Below the pieces are notes generated by a model. The model saw nothing but the letters and a program-made list of their open reading frames with translations, had not been told where the DNA came from and ran no database searches. Positions 8,822 through 21,174 of a stretch of 26,161 nt of DNA are shown here, piece after piece. This stretch comes from Rhizophagus sp. LPA8_4_AMF (lineage: Eukaryota; Glomeromycota; Glomeromycetes; Glomerales; Glomeraceae), in NCBI GenBank assembly GCA_021464525.1, contig JADRCO010000810.1, positions 1 to 26,161 of the forward strand, read 5' to 3'. Made by a program: the position numbers and the translations under genes. How positions within the stretch are numbered: the first letter of the stretch is position 1; each line of letters starts with the position of its first letter.

Positions 8822-10315
8822 ATGGGAAAACGCACTTTAACTGGGGAAAACATTAGGAAGAAAGCTACATCGGCAGCCAATTTTTTTAATCAAGCTGGTT
8901 TCTTGCTATTTCTATTTTTTTTGGTTATCTCTTATTATCTATTCTTTTAACAATGACCTCGACTTAGGTCCGCAAAAATCCAATAATAATGGCGCAGTAA
9001 TAAATACAATAACAGCCTTCAAGAGAGCCAACAATCACAATCCTCAATCGATAGATAATGACAACACTATAATGGGAAGAAGTAATCGAGCCTTATTTGA
9101 CAAAGAAGAATATACGCTTAGAAATACTTGTAAACGCGACGATGATATTGACGAGGACAATGAAAGAAGTACCGGGTAAAAAATAAATTGTGGGGTTTTT
9201 TTATAAAATTTATAGTAAATATGAACCTTTTTTTCAATATGAAGGAGCAATGATATGGCTGAATTGATTGGACTCCTTCAGTGTGAGTTACAATTACCTT
9301 AAAATTTATTTTTTGAGTATAATATATACGACTCGAACTTAGATAAATAATACTAAACCTCTTTGGCTGGTACCAACTGCACAAATATTTCAAATAATAA
9401 CGCTTACTATAGCTAAAACCAAGAGAAGGTCCTTATCAAAATTAAACAAATTTGAACATGAACAAGGAGCACGATTAGAAAAAGCCAAGGAAATGATTGA
9501 TGGCAAAAGTGGTATTATAACCATTTGGGTTAACGAAATGTAAGAATATCGATCCGGATGGGCAACACAGAATCTAAAATAAAAAGTTTCCTTAAAAAAA
9601 GAAATTAACAATGAATTTACTCGCTGTTAATTTCTCTCGTTTTGTATTTTTGACTGAATTTTATTAACTCATAATATTTGTATTAAGATTAAGCCTTGGA
9701 ATATATATTAAATGTGCCCATCCATGGATGTCGGATTGAAACACTAATCATATAGAAATTTTCTAATTGCTCGTCTCGTTATGTAGGAAAGAAATTACAT
9801 CAAATGTGAAAAGAAAGATTGATAACCGGTTAGAACGTGAGAAAGAATACATCAAGAAACTAAGACTTGATCTTGAGAATTACCAGGTTTAATTTAATAA
9901 CATTCAAAATACGATTTTTTTGCATCGGTTTAAACGTTTTTAATATAACAGACAATGACGGCAAAAACATTAGATAACCTTGCAAAGCTTCACACGCAAT
10001 CCCAAAAGTTAGGGCGGAACCTTGATAACAATTTGAAGCAACTTTGTATGATAACTAATTATTTTGCTAAAAATGATGAATAATTCTGACTTCCGTTAAT
10101 GTTATCTAGATGTAGCCGACGAAGCTGAATTAAATGATGCACTAGAACAATTTATTAAACAGCAAAACCACGTTCATAAAAAGTTATTGCATACAAACAA
10201 GGTAAAATATAAAGAAATTTATGTTAATCATTTTAACGATATTCACCATTTTTTTTAACAAAATCAGAAGGACCACGACATGACTGCACTCAAAAAACAG
10301 TTGTCTGGTTGCTAG
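8822..10315 (+). CDS. Coiled-coil protein, possible SYCP3/Cor1-like; divergent from HOP2
   Basis: Eight exons: 8822-8897, 8968-9175, 9245-9282, 9413-9539, 9787-9886, 9952-10045, 10110-10201, 10268-10315. The phases join to give 260 aa. Residues ~1-95 are polar and probably disordered, with basic patches (MGKRTLTGENIRKK) and an acidic stretch (DDDIDEDNERS). From ~100 the protein is almost entirely helical and charged (FEHEQGARLEKAKEMI, VKRKIDNRLEREKEYIKKL, LEQFIKQQNHVHKKLL, LKKQLSGC at the end). Length, layout (disordered basic head, long helical body) and the LEQFIK...LKKQL tail resemble SYCP3/Cor1 proteins of the meiotic chromosome axis. This is resemblance by eye, not a demonstrated homology; any other coiled-coil family is possible. 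The intron 1 donor is a weak gtttct. If intron 1 were retained, translation would end at 8950 with a hydrophobic 42-aa product. The exon model is good, the name uncertain. Confidence 0.8.
9556..9723. repeat. Nested inverted repeats inside a long intron
   Basis: This lies in the 247-nt intron 9540-9786 of the coiled-coil gene. The outer arms are ggatgggca (9556-9564) and tgcccatcc (9715-9723), each extended by a partly matching aca/tgt. An inner perfect 11-bp pair, agaaattaaca (9600-9610) and tgttaatttct (9625-9635), has a 14-nt loop. It could be a MITE-like insertion or a structured intronic RNA. Confidence 0.55.
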
Positions 10316-11128
10316 TTGGATCGAAGTATTAAGAAATTTTAAATAACAAAAAGTTGGCTGCTTGTAATATTTAGTAAATTGTTGTAGATTTCAATTTTTA
10401 TACTGTATGCAAAAGTACAATATTAATTAACGATTTTATAAGCGGAGTAAACATAAATAATTTTCTTTACTTGAATATAGATATTGAATTTAGCGAATTT
10501 CCCTTTACAAATTTTAAGTCCACGGATTAAAACACTGATTGAGCTCAGTTATTTTCGTATAAAAGAAATAAACTATAATTTATGATGAGCGAAATAAATA
10601 ACAATGCATAACAGCTAATAGACGATTTCAAGTTCGCGGTTAAATTTAGCCTAAACGCCTCAACCAAAAATAGCTAAACTCTAACCTTGACAAGAAATGT
10701 GAAACAAATGAAATAGAAATTTGTGAACGAAAATCACAAAGAATATGAAGAACAAAGAGAACAAAGCGGTACAAAAAGCACAACAATCGCGACTGAACCA
10801 AAAATAGATCGATCATACATGCTTTGTTTTATTTTGTAGATTGCCACTAATGGAAATTATTAATTAAAATTTGTGTCACTTCAATTCTCAAGTTATATAG
10901 AGTAACTTCTTGGAGGAAATGGGCCTTTGACGGCTTTTTCAAAGTCGCCCTTAGAAATTTAGCTCAACTCCTATTCCTTGGACTAGATTCCAAATTTTAA
11001 TTTTTAGTTAAATCGCTGGATCGATTATAAAAGTTTTCGTATCGAAAATAAAAATATCTAGTCCAAGAGATTTTCTCTCTCTTTTGTAGTTCTAAATTTT
11101 CATTGTAACTTTTTTTTCTCCTTGAACA
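10316..11128. other. 813-bp intergenic region upstream of the lyase gene
   Basis: This holds the 3' flank of the coiled-coil gene and the probable promoter of the lyase gene. I see no protein-coding or RNA gene. The only clear structure is the 12-bp inverted repeat at 10977-11067. The sequence around 10910-10980 (cttggaggaaatgggcctttgacgg...) is less AT-rich than its surroundings. Confidence 0.55.
10977..11067. repeat. 12-bp perfect inverted repeat 60 bp upstream of the lyase start
   Basis: cttggactagat (10977-10988) is the exact reverse complement of atctagtccaag (11056-11067), with 67 nt between. An 11-base form of the same word, tctagtccaag, also occurs at 199-209, just upstream of the DUF2470 start codon. 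This could be a cruciform or stem in the 5' UTR, a paired binding site, or a small foldback element. Confidence 0.55.
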
Positions 11129-12659
11129 ATGAAAAATATACAAATTTTAACCATAATTTTTATCATTAATATTTGTATTTCGCTTAAAACAATCATCGCC
11201 CAAAGTAAGTTATTTCGGAAGAGAGTAATTTTATGATTGTCTTTAATTTGCTATATTAATTTCATGTTATTATTTTCGATTTATAGTATCATTAAAAGTA
11301 GATTATGTTACAATCGAGGGATTAGAATACTTTAAGTCACATAATTTTTCTTCAAATAATCCAAATCCAGCGTTAAAATCAATAAATTCGACAGCTTTAA
11401 TAGCTTTAAAAAATGATAGTCCATATTCAGTAATAAACACAACAGTTACACCACCGAATGGTAATAAACGAGAATATATCTCATATGCACCATATTTATG
11501 GCCATCTTGTAAAGGTATAAAAAATGTCACTGATCCGGAAACTCAATGTCTCTACAAGCCATGCGACGGATTATATAATCCTGATGTTAGAAACCTATCA
11601 GATCCAGTTGATTCTAAAAATATGGTTAGAGATGTGTTAAGTTTATCGATTTTTTATCAATTACACGGGGATGAAAATTTTGCCGAAAAAGCCGTACAGT
11701 TGTTGGATACTTGGTTTGTTAATGAAGAAACTAGTATGTTACCTGAAGTTATTTATGGTCAAATAAAAAGAGGTCCAGGCGAATGGAAAGGAAGAGAAGA
11801 AGGAATTCTTGATACGCGCTTATATGTCAGTATATTTGTTTAGCTTGCAATTTAATGATACGTGCTACATATTAACCATTGCTTTTCTTAGGTATATATT
11901 CCAGTTGCGGTTAGAATTCTAGAAAAATCACGTGCATGGAATGATAATATTGACAAAGGAATAAGGAATTGGATTTCGGATTTTTCAAATTGGTTAATGA
12001 ATTCCAACTTGGGGAAACAAGCATTCAAAAGATCAAATAATCATGCAACATTTTATGTAGCACAATTAGCGACATACTTGGAATTTTCCGGAAGAATAGA
12101 CGAAGCAAGAAATCTCATAAGAAAATTTTCCGAAACAACATTTCAAAATATGATATTAAATTCGGGAGAACAGCCAATGGAGAGTAAACGAACAAAACCA
12201 TATCATTATCAATGTTTTAATTTAGAAGCATTAACATACATTGCTTTGTTATCCCAACAAATAAATGGAACAAATTTATGGGAAATTAGAACAAAGTATG
12301 GTGCTACCATCCAAAATGCTGTTGATTACTTAATTCCTTTAAAAAATCAGGATGCTGGTCAGGAAGGTGAAGCTATTCTTTTGCCTGCTTTATATAAGGC
12401 TAGAGATTATTATGGAGATCAATCTGGTAAATATGCGAATACTATTAGTAAATTTTTAAAAACGACAAATGGTGCTTCTGAATGGTGGACCATATATAGC
12501 CCTAAGAGTTTAAGAGATGGTAATGTTAAAAATAGCAATGGTAAATCTTACCATTATGATAATTATGATTCTTATTCAGAAAATTCTGCTACATCTTTAT
12601 TTGAAACTTCATTATATACCATGCTTAGTTTCGGTTTGGGAATTTTCTTTTTGTACTAA
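11129..12659 (+). CDS. Secreted alginate-lyase-family polysaccharide lyase, possible GPI anchor
   Basis: Three exons: 11129-11204, 11287-11825, 11892-12659, giving 460 aa. Residues 1-24 form a signal peptide (Lys2, a long Ile/Leu/Phe core, ending TIIAQ). The body matches the alginate lyase superfamily (Pfam Alginate_lyase, PL5/PL38-like): a YISYAPYLWPSC block, then PEVIYGQIKRGPGEWKGREEG, the NNHATFY motif with N255-H256, and a later R305...Y309-H310-Y311 block. In PL5 enzymes the catalytic set is Asn, His, Arg and Tyr, and equivalents are visible here. The family cleaves uronate-containing polysaccharides by beta-elimination (alginate, glucuronan). The true substrate cannot be read from sequence. 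The last ~20 residues are hydrophobic after a Ser/Asn-rich stretch, which suggests a GPI-anchor signal and a cell-surface location. Several N-x-S/T sites fit a secreted glycoprotein. The intron 2 donor is gtcagt. Confidence 0.88.
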
Positions 12660-12939
12660 ATAATCCTTATTATTTTCAAACAAATTATGTGAGCGGGCTT
12701 TCTTAATTATTTATTAAAATTAATTAATTTTAGAAAATTCAAATCAGATTTGTAAATTAGTAGAACGATTTGTAATTTTAATTTGTAACAAATAAATACA
12801 CTAGTAAGTTATTTGTAAGATACGGAAATAATCGGTCGTACAATTGAGTATAACACAAATAATTGTATTTATGCAATTTCGGAGTTATTATCGATTTTAA
12901 TAACCAAACAGGAAATATCCAAACAGGAAATTGTTAATA
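12660..12939. other. Convergent 3' spacer with a 13-bp direct repeat
   Basis: This AT-rich spacer lies between the 3' ends of the lyase gene and the IRC3-like gene. The word ccaaacaggaaat occurs twice, at 12904-12916 and 12919-12931, a 15-bp period. I see no gene. Confidence 0.55.
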
Positions 12940-15478
12940 TTATGTTAGAGGCCCTACTTTAACTTTATATTTTTCTTTTTTCTTTTTCTCTTTTTCTTTC
13001 TTTTTTTCGACTATCAACCTTTGCTTTTGCTTTAATTTCCAACTTCCTTCAGCACCTTCAATTATCTTCGTCATCAAATTTGATGCTTGACCTTTATTCA
13101 ATCGATTCAATTCTCCTTCACTTAAGCTAACTAATTTTTTTTTCAACCAATTGGTCTGTTGTTCTGTTAATGGATGGTTTCGCCATTTGGCATATCGCGA
13201 AGCTATAGTATTCGCGGTCTTTATTCCATATTTTTCTTTAATCCATCTATCGCAGGCACGTATCGTGGAAAACAATGAATCACTCGTAATGGGTAAATTT
13301 TCTATAACATAATAATGCTTCATAGTACCTTTAATCATTCTGAAATTTTTTTTACGTTTTATAGCACAATATGTTCCTACAAAACATAAACAACAATAAA
13401 TTACAATATCATAAATAAGAACTAATATAAATACGCAATTAATTTCGTACCATTTTCTTTTTTTACTTTTATTGTCCCATAAGATTGTAATGATATAACA
13501 TACGAGTCTTCTCCAACTCTAAGCCATACATTCTCTGAAATATTTCCAATGTATTTTGCTCCAGAGCAATCATCAATAATTTCAAAAGGATTACTATATT
13601 CTGTTATATGAATCTTTGTTGGCGTATCTATTGTAATTTTTGATTTTTTTTCTTCTTTCTCGCGTACGTAAAGTGATTCTAAATTCTCATCTGCAAGGTA
13701 ATAAGGACTAAATAAATATAAAAATCACGCAATAATTAATAAATTAAACAAAACAAACCCTTCATTTCCATTGTAGGATCTAATCCTAACAAAGTAGGAG
13801 TAGTAACTAAATCGGGAATTTGGCTATAAGAATCTATAAAATCTAATACCAAACAATCCTCCTTTTCTGGAGAAAGACGCATTCCACGTCCAATCATTTG
13901 TTGAAAGAGTACAGGTGATTTGGTTGGTCTACTCATTATTACACAATCAATATTTGGTATGTCAGTACCTTCGGTCAATATACCGCAATTCACCAAAACA
14001 GGGAATTTTCCTTCTTTGAATTCTTTTAGGGTTTCTGCGCGAATATGAGGCTTCGTTTTGCTACTTATTCCGCGAGCATCAAGTCCATACCTTTTAAACA
14101 TTGCTGTCAAACTTTCAATGTGCTTAGTATCTATCCCAAAAACCAGCGTGGATTTTCTCTGCGCTTTTAAATAAGAATATATAAGTAATGAGTTTACCTT
14201 TTGTCAAATAACGAATAATGGAATAAAAGACTTACCTGCCAGTTCAAGATATGTACGCACAATAACATTATTACGCGAATCTACATTGAGATATTTGGAG
14301 AGATCATTCATATGAAAATCTTCCTTATAGCTTTTAACTTTGGATAAATCAATGTTGGTTTTTATTGTAGTTACCCTGAGATCGCAAAGCCTATATATGA
14401 ATGTTTAGTTAAAATAATTCCGCTATAAATCTACTGAATTTATCACTTACCATTTTTCCCGAATCATATCCAAGAAGCCCTTATGATATGTAATTTCGTC
14501 GAATGCATTTATTAGCGCCAATCCATCATATCTTCGAACTGTAGCAGAACATCCCCAAACAAACAAATGAGTTTCTTTCTTATCGGCACCAAAATACTTT
14601 AGAATTCTACGGTAAGACGATGCCGCAACATGATGGGCCTATTATAAATTTATCGTATATATTGATTAATAATATTCACCAATGGTTAAACAACAAACAA
14701 TTACTAAAACAGGTTACTTCGTCAATTATAATAGCCTTAAAGTGATATGGATTATATTTTTCAATACGATGTGATTCTAATTTTCCAAGTGTATTTACAC
14801 TACCAAGAATAACTTCTGCATCTCCTTTTGCTCTCCTTTCACCCTGATCTATTTCAATCGACTGTAAAATTTGTTATTCCTTTATCTGGAATAAAGAAAA
14901 TTTATAAATGTTTCCTACCAAATCTGAATGTTTTTTAATTTGACTATATGCCTGATCAATCAATTCTTCTCGGTGAGCGAGTACAAGAACTTTATCGGCA
15001 TCAGGAAAAGGAGATGGAATTTGTTTAATTAAATTTGAAAAGATAACCTATCGATGTATAAATTCTTTCGATATTAACACGTGTGATTATGATTTGTTGT
15101 ATCTTTTTGATGTAATATCAATTACCGTTTTTCCACTCCCTATAATATAGATTCTCAGGATTAATATTCATTTGACTAGAAATGCGCGTAAATATTGTAA
15201 ATTTATTTGTCCGACTTGCCTACAGGTAACGATACAATTTGGCGGTTAACTTTATGGTCAAGAAACTTGCTTAGACAGGTATCAAGACATTCTTTTTGAT
15301 ACGGTCTTAAATAGGTTAAAGTTGAACTTAAACGCATGTTTACTTGTACTACGCTACCCAAACTTTTTCGTATAGGAAAGGTCAAGCAAACGCGTTCAGA
15401 ATTTCTTATAGTCGTTTTACGAAACTCTAACACGCCTCTCCATGGTAAATGTTCAAGCATGAAACTTAAATAGAACAT
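12940..15478 (-). CDS. IRC3: DEAH-box superfamily 2 helicase, IRC3-like (mitochondrial)
   Basis: Nine exons in coding order: 15220-15478, 15126-15139, 14919-15047, 14718-14861, 14451-14638, 14236-14390, 13759-14163, 13451-13690, 12940-13376. The product is 656 aa. The N-terminus (~1-50) is rich in Arg, Ser and hydrophobics and poor in acids, consistent with a mitochondrial presequence. Then come LRPYQKEC (58-64), Walker A PVGSGKT (85-91), HREEL, DEAH (181-184), motif III SAT (213-215), motif V TEGTDIP (360-366) and motif VI QQMIGRGMRL (384-393). This order and spacing are those of Irc3, the yeast mitochondrial DNA branch-migration helicase needed for mtDNA maintenance. The C-terminal third ends in a Lys/Glu-rich tail. 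Walker A is spread over three exons: exon 2 is only 14 nt and is preceded by a GC-AG intron (donor gcaagt, 15140-15219). The helicase class is certain; the mitochondrial IRC3 assignment is strong inference. Confidence 0.92.
15140..15219 (-). other. GC-AG intron in the IRC3-like gene
   Basis: The donor reads GTAG|gcaagt and the acceptor ttatag. Splicing here, followed by the 14-nt exon 15126-15139, is the only way I found to restore the Walker A motif GSGKT. Reading through instead gives GKSDK and a stop. GCAAGT is the usual donor of GC-AG introns. Confidence 0.85.
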
Positions 15479-15774
15479 ATTTTAAAAAAGAAATCCAATT
15501 TTTTAGTTCTAAATTCTATCTGATAGGATTTATATTTCAATCCGCAGTTACCGCAATTCCGCAGTTAAGATATGGGAGTACAATTGCCACGTGGAAAGAA
15601 TTAAAGGGCAACTTTTAAAAAAGGGAGATAGTCGGACTCGGCACCCTGAATTGTACATCAGAGCAAAAAAAATTTTTTTTTTTTTCAAAAAATTTTTATA
15701 AACAATCGAGATTTTTTTTTTAATCTATAATTTTGCTACATTAATTCTTGAGAATTTCCTTCCATCTTTCAAGT
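15479..15774. promoter_or_regulatory. Divergent promoter region of the IRC3-like gene and eIF4A
   Basis: This 296-bp interval lies between two head-to-head start codons. It contains the perfect E-box palindrome ccacgtgg (15587-15594), a direct repeat of tccgcagtta (15541-15550 and 15558-15567), and A/T homopolymers at 15666-15721 nearer the eIF4A start. The poly(dA:dT) tracts would suit a strong, nucleosome-depleted eIF4A promoter; this is inference. Confidence 0.5.
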
Positions 15775-17716
<1,942 letters not shown>

Positions 17717-18405
17717 AAAAAAATATATATATATATTTTTCACATTATTACTCATTTTACGATTCATTCATATCACCACCAAAAAAAATTCTAATCGACA
17801 AAAACATATATTTAACCTAAAATATAAATTAAACCCACAAAAGTATTCAAAATTAAACGCTATCGACTTAAATATAAACATTTTATTGTTATTTCACACT
17901 TTTATATATTTTTTATTCCCATTTTTAGAATATTGTTTTATTGTATTACAACTACTTTACACTTTAAAAAATTATTATATTAGCAATAACATTTATTATA
18001 TATATTTGACGAAGTAATTCACACATCATCCGGTTTATATGTTAAAAGTGGTATTTTGTTCTTAATTACCAATTACACTTCAACTGTAGTTTTTTTTTAT
18101 TTTATGCGAAATTTTACTACTTTTTTTTTTATTTTTGGGAGTACAAAATTATATCTTTGTGTGTCGGGAAAAGGAAGTCAGCGGGCAATGTCTTCATGTT
18201 AATAGAATTAATTTAATTAATTATTTTATTCCGAAGATATTAATAAATGAATTGGCATTATCTTTTGATTTCGAATTTTTTTTAAACTTTTTACTGTACG
18301 TACAGATGACTGATAGTGCCGGTCAGAATTATTATTAAATAAATGCTTAACTAAATTCGTGTAACAGAAAAATTTGTAAAATTCAACTCTCCCTCCTTTA
18401 GTAAT
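17717..18405. other. 689-bp intergenic region, eIF4A 3' flank and importin-like promoter
   Basis: Very AT-rich, beginning with an A/TA run just after the eIF4A stop. The open frame 18135-18338 lacks an ATG start at its head and resembles nothing I know. I see no RNA gene. Confidence 0.55.
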
Positions 18406-20952
18406 ATGGATATAGATTTCACAAGTAATAAAGATAAGTTTGAGAATGCCTTTACTTTCGAGTCTTCAAGTCCTCCCAAACAACCTCCTCCTCCTTCTCC
18501 AACAGCTGTACATAAATCTAAATATAAGCGTAATAGTCTTCCTAGGAATACTGAAGAAGCAAGACAACGACGTATTGAGCTCGATGCACAAGTTCGAAAA
18601 AGACAACGCGAACAATTAATTAGTGCTAAACGTTTCAAACATCATGAAAATTATAGAGATGATGATGATGATGCTGGTATATCTTGGATCAGATTTTAAA
18701 TTTTAGTATTTTTATGTAATAAATTAAAAATTCATTGAATTTTTATTGTGAATCATTTATGTTTGAATCACTGTAGAACCAGAATTTACATTATCTCAGC
18801 AAGACATTGAAAAGTTGAAATCTGGTCTGAGTGTCAGTACTAATTTTATTTTATTTTTTTGCCTGCGATATCTAGTTTTTCATTGTGAATACAATATTAA
18901 AACATTAAAATCAAATTTCGTTATAATGTAAAATATCTGCCTATCATTGATTATAGAATGTTAACCGTGATACAAGACTTTCAAGTCTTCAAGACTTAAG
19001 TAAATTTCTTGTGGATCCTCCGGATACTTTGAAACAGTTTGTAATTGAAGGAAATTGTATTGAAATATTAATTGTATGTGATTTGCCAGTTTTCATCATG
19101 AATGAGGAAACTTTCAAGACCTATTCTAACATTTTTATCGATAAACTATACAGAAATTCTTATCCGGTATTGATCCGGAAGAACAACTTCAGGCTACTTG
19201 GTGTATAACAAGTATGTGTTATAAGTTATAGTGCACTATATCATCGATCTGTTTGATAAATTCTATAATGCATTTTTAAATGAAGATATTGCTGCTGGAC
19301 CTAAGGAGTTTGTTAATAAGGCTTTGACAGCAGTCCCGTATTTGATCTCTTTCCTTGAAAGGGAGAATATTGTAAGTTAGACTTGTAATGACGCGTTAAA
19401 TCGTTTTCATACGAGACATATATATTGCATAACTTACGCTCTATAACAGTCCTTGCAGGATCAGGCTGCTTGGGCTATCGGTAATATTGCAATAGAAAGT
19501 CCTGAATATAGGGATTTACTTCGTAAGAATGGTGTTTTGATTCCCTTGATCAATTTGCTTGATTATAAGGTAACTCTGAACTAATTTTGAGAATTATTAC
19601 TTACATTAGAGTTTATGGACTAATGATAAACGTTGCATTTATATTAGGACGTAAATCTTGTCCAAACAGCCTGTTTCGCTCTCTCAAATCTTGCTCGTAC
19701 CCCAAATGCTGGTTTAGACGAATTTTTTGCTGGAGGTATCGATAAATACCTTTTGCGTCACTTAAAAACTGATGAGGTTTGATAGATAAATGTCTAATTA
19801 TTTGATTAATCATTAATTTAATATTAATTTTATAATTTATCGTCCGACAGAGCTCCGAAGTTGTCTCTGAGGTTGCTTGGGTATTAACTTATATAACTAG
19901 CGATAAAGACAATAAATATACTACTCAATTGTTGGAGGAAGGGCTTGCTTCACTTTTGGTATTTAAAAAATTTATTATGGCGTTCCTAAGTCAAATTAGC
20001 ATTAAAAATTGTTACATTTTTATTAGGTTAAGCACATGAGACCGTTGCTTGGTCATGGGCCTTTAGCATTACCTTTAATTAGAACATTGGGTAATATTGC
20101 TAGCGGTCCTGATGAAAATACAGATATCTTGATTCAACAGTCTGATTTCTTACCAACGATGATTGAATTTATTCAAAGTGATTGCAGGTAAAGTTTTTTA
20201 TTCGAGTTCCTATTTTATTACAAAGTGTAAAAACGAGAATAACTTTGTCACGTGATTTAAAGGCCAGTCAAGAAGGAAAGTTTGTGGGTCATGTCCAATA
20301 TAACGGCAGCGTGAGTAATTACAACCTATTTTAAAGCGTGTTTAAGTGGCTAACTAACTTGTGCATTTAATTAATTTAGTCGTCGTCCAGACATTTTAGA
20401 TAAAGTGTTTAATACTGGATTTATTCCAATTCTTTCAAATATTGCTACTCATAGCAACTTTGATATTCGAAAGGAAGCTGCCTACGGCTTAATAAATATT
20501 GCATCGCATGGAGTAGAGTTTATGAGGTCATTACCCCACCAAGAACTTTTGCCAGGTAATCTCAAAAAAATTTTTCCGCGTCGGCCAATGCGCTTTGATC
20601 ACGTGATTTATTCATATGTTTTTAAATCAGGTTTCTTAGAATATATTCGATCCCAAGATTTTGATTTGATTCGCTTAGGGTTAGGATATATTGAAATGCT
20701 GTTGACACAAGTTCAAAACGTAAGTTAATTTTGCTATAATGAAATCATTTCAAATATTTTAAGTATTTAAATAAAAAAAATTTTTTAACCCAGGGTAAGC
20801 AATTAATGGAAAGTACGCAGGGTATTGATGCATTAGAATCTGTTACATTGATAGAAGATCAATTATTACGTAACTCAGCTAGTCGTTTAATGGATCAATA
20901 TTTTGGTGAAGAAATTTCGAGTGAGATGCAACAAATTGAAGAAATTATTTAA
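18406..20952 (+). CDS. Importin-alpha-like ARM-repeat protein (TMCO6-like layout)
   Basis: Thirteen exons: 18406-18676, 18777-18832, 18957-19073, 19154-19211, 19286-19371, 19450-19569, 19648-19776, 19851-19958, 20027-20187, 20263-20310, 20380-20555, 20631-20719, 20794-20952. The product is 525 aa. The N-terminus has a Pro/Ser-rich stretch (PKQPPPPSPT), then an importin-beta-binding-like basic helix (RQRRIELDAQVRKRQREQL), then an Asp run. About eight ARM-type repeats follow, with words such as QLQATWCITNIAAGP, QDQAAWAIGNIAIESP, TACFALSNLARTP, SLWVMSNITA and EAAYGLINIASHG. The TWxxTN, AWAxGNI and SNxxx patterns are importin-alpha-like. However, the array is degenerate and the order VAWVLTYIT, LIRTLGNIA, ESLWVMSNITA matches TMCO6-type importin-alpha relatives better than canonical importin alpha. 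It likely binds cargo or nuclear-transport partners; its actual cargo is unknown. The ARM fold is certain, the subfamily is a judgement. Confidence 0.9.
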
Positions 20953-21174
20953 TTAATTTGCTCAGATAATTTATTTTTGTTATGCAAAAATTTAGTAAAA
21001 TAATAATTTATAGCAATAAAAAATTTTTACGTACAAACAAATAAATATAATAAAATATAAGGTGTTCTTTTTTCTTATTCTTTTTTCTTATTCTTTTTTT
21101 AAAAAAATTCTACTATTTATTATCCATTATTAGCAAAAAAAACATTATGCATCATAAAATATTAAAAAGTAATT
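20953..21174. other. Convergent 3' spacer
   Basis: This AT-rich spacer of 222 bp lies between the importin-like gene and the PRPP synthetase gene. It contains a short tandem of ttcttattcttttt (about 21066-21099). I see no gene. Confidence 0.55.

Noticed and set aside
13736-14110. Independent short helicase gene on the minus strand
   Set aside because: It is one exon (13759-14163) of the nine-exon IRC3-like gene, and its apparent stop lies in the following intron.
18135-18338. Open frame of 67 codons before the importin-like gene
   Set aside because: It begins at a non-ATG codon in AT-rich DNA and has no homology I can recognise.
19011-19208. Separate 65-codon gene within the importin-like locus
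   Set aside because: It reads from exon 18957-19073 through an intron; the true frame resumes at 19154 with the ARM repeat sequence.
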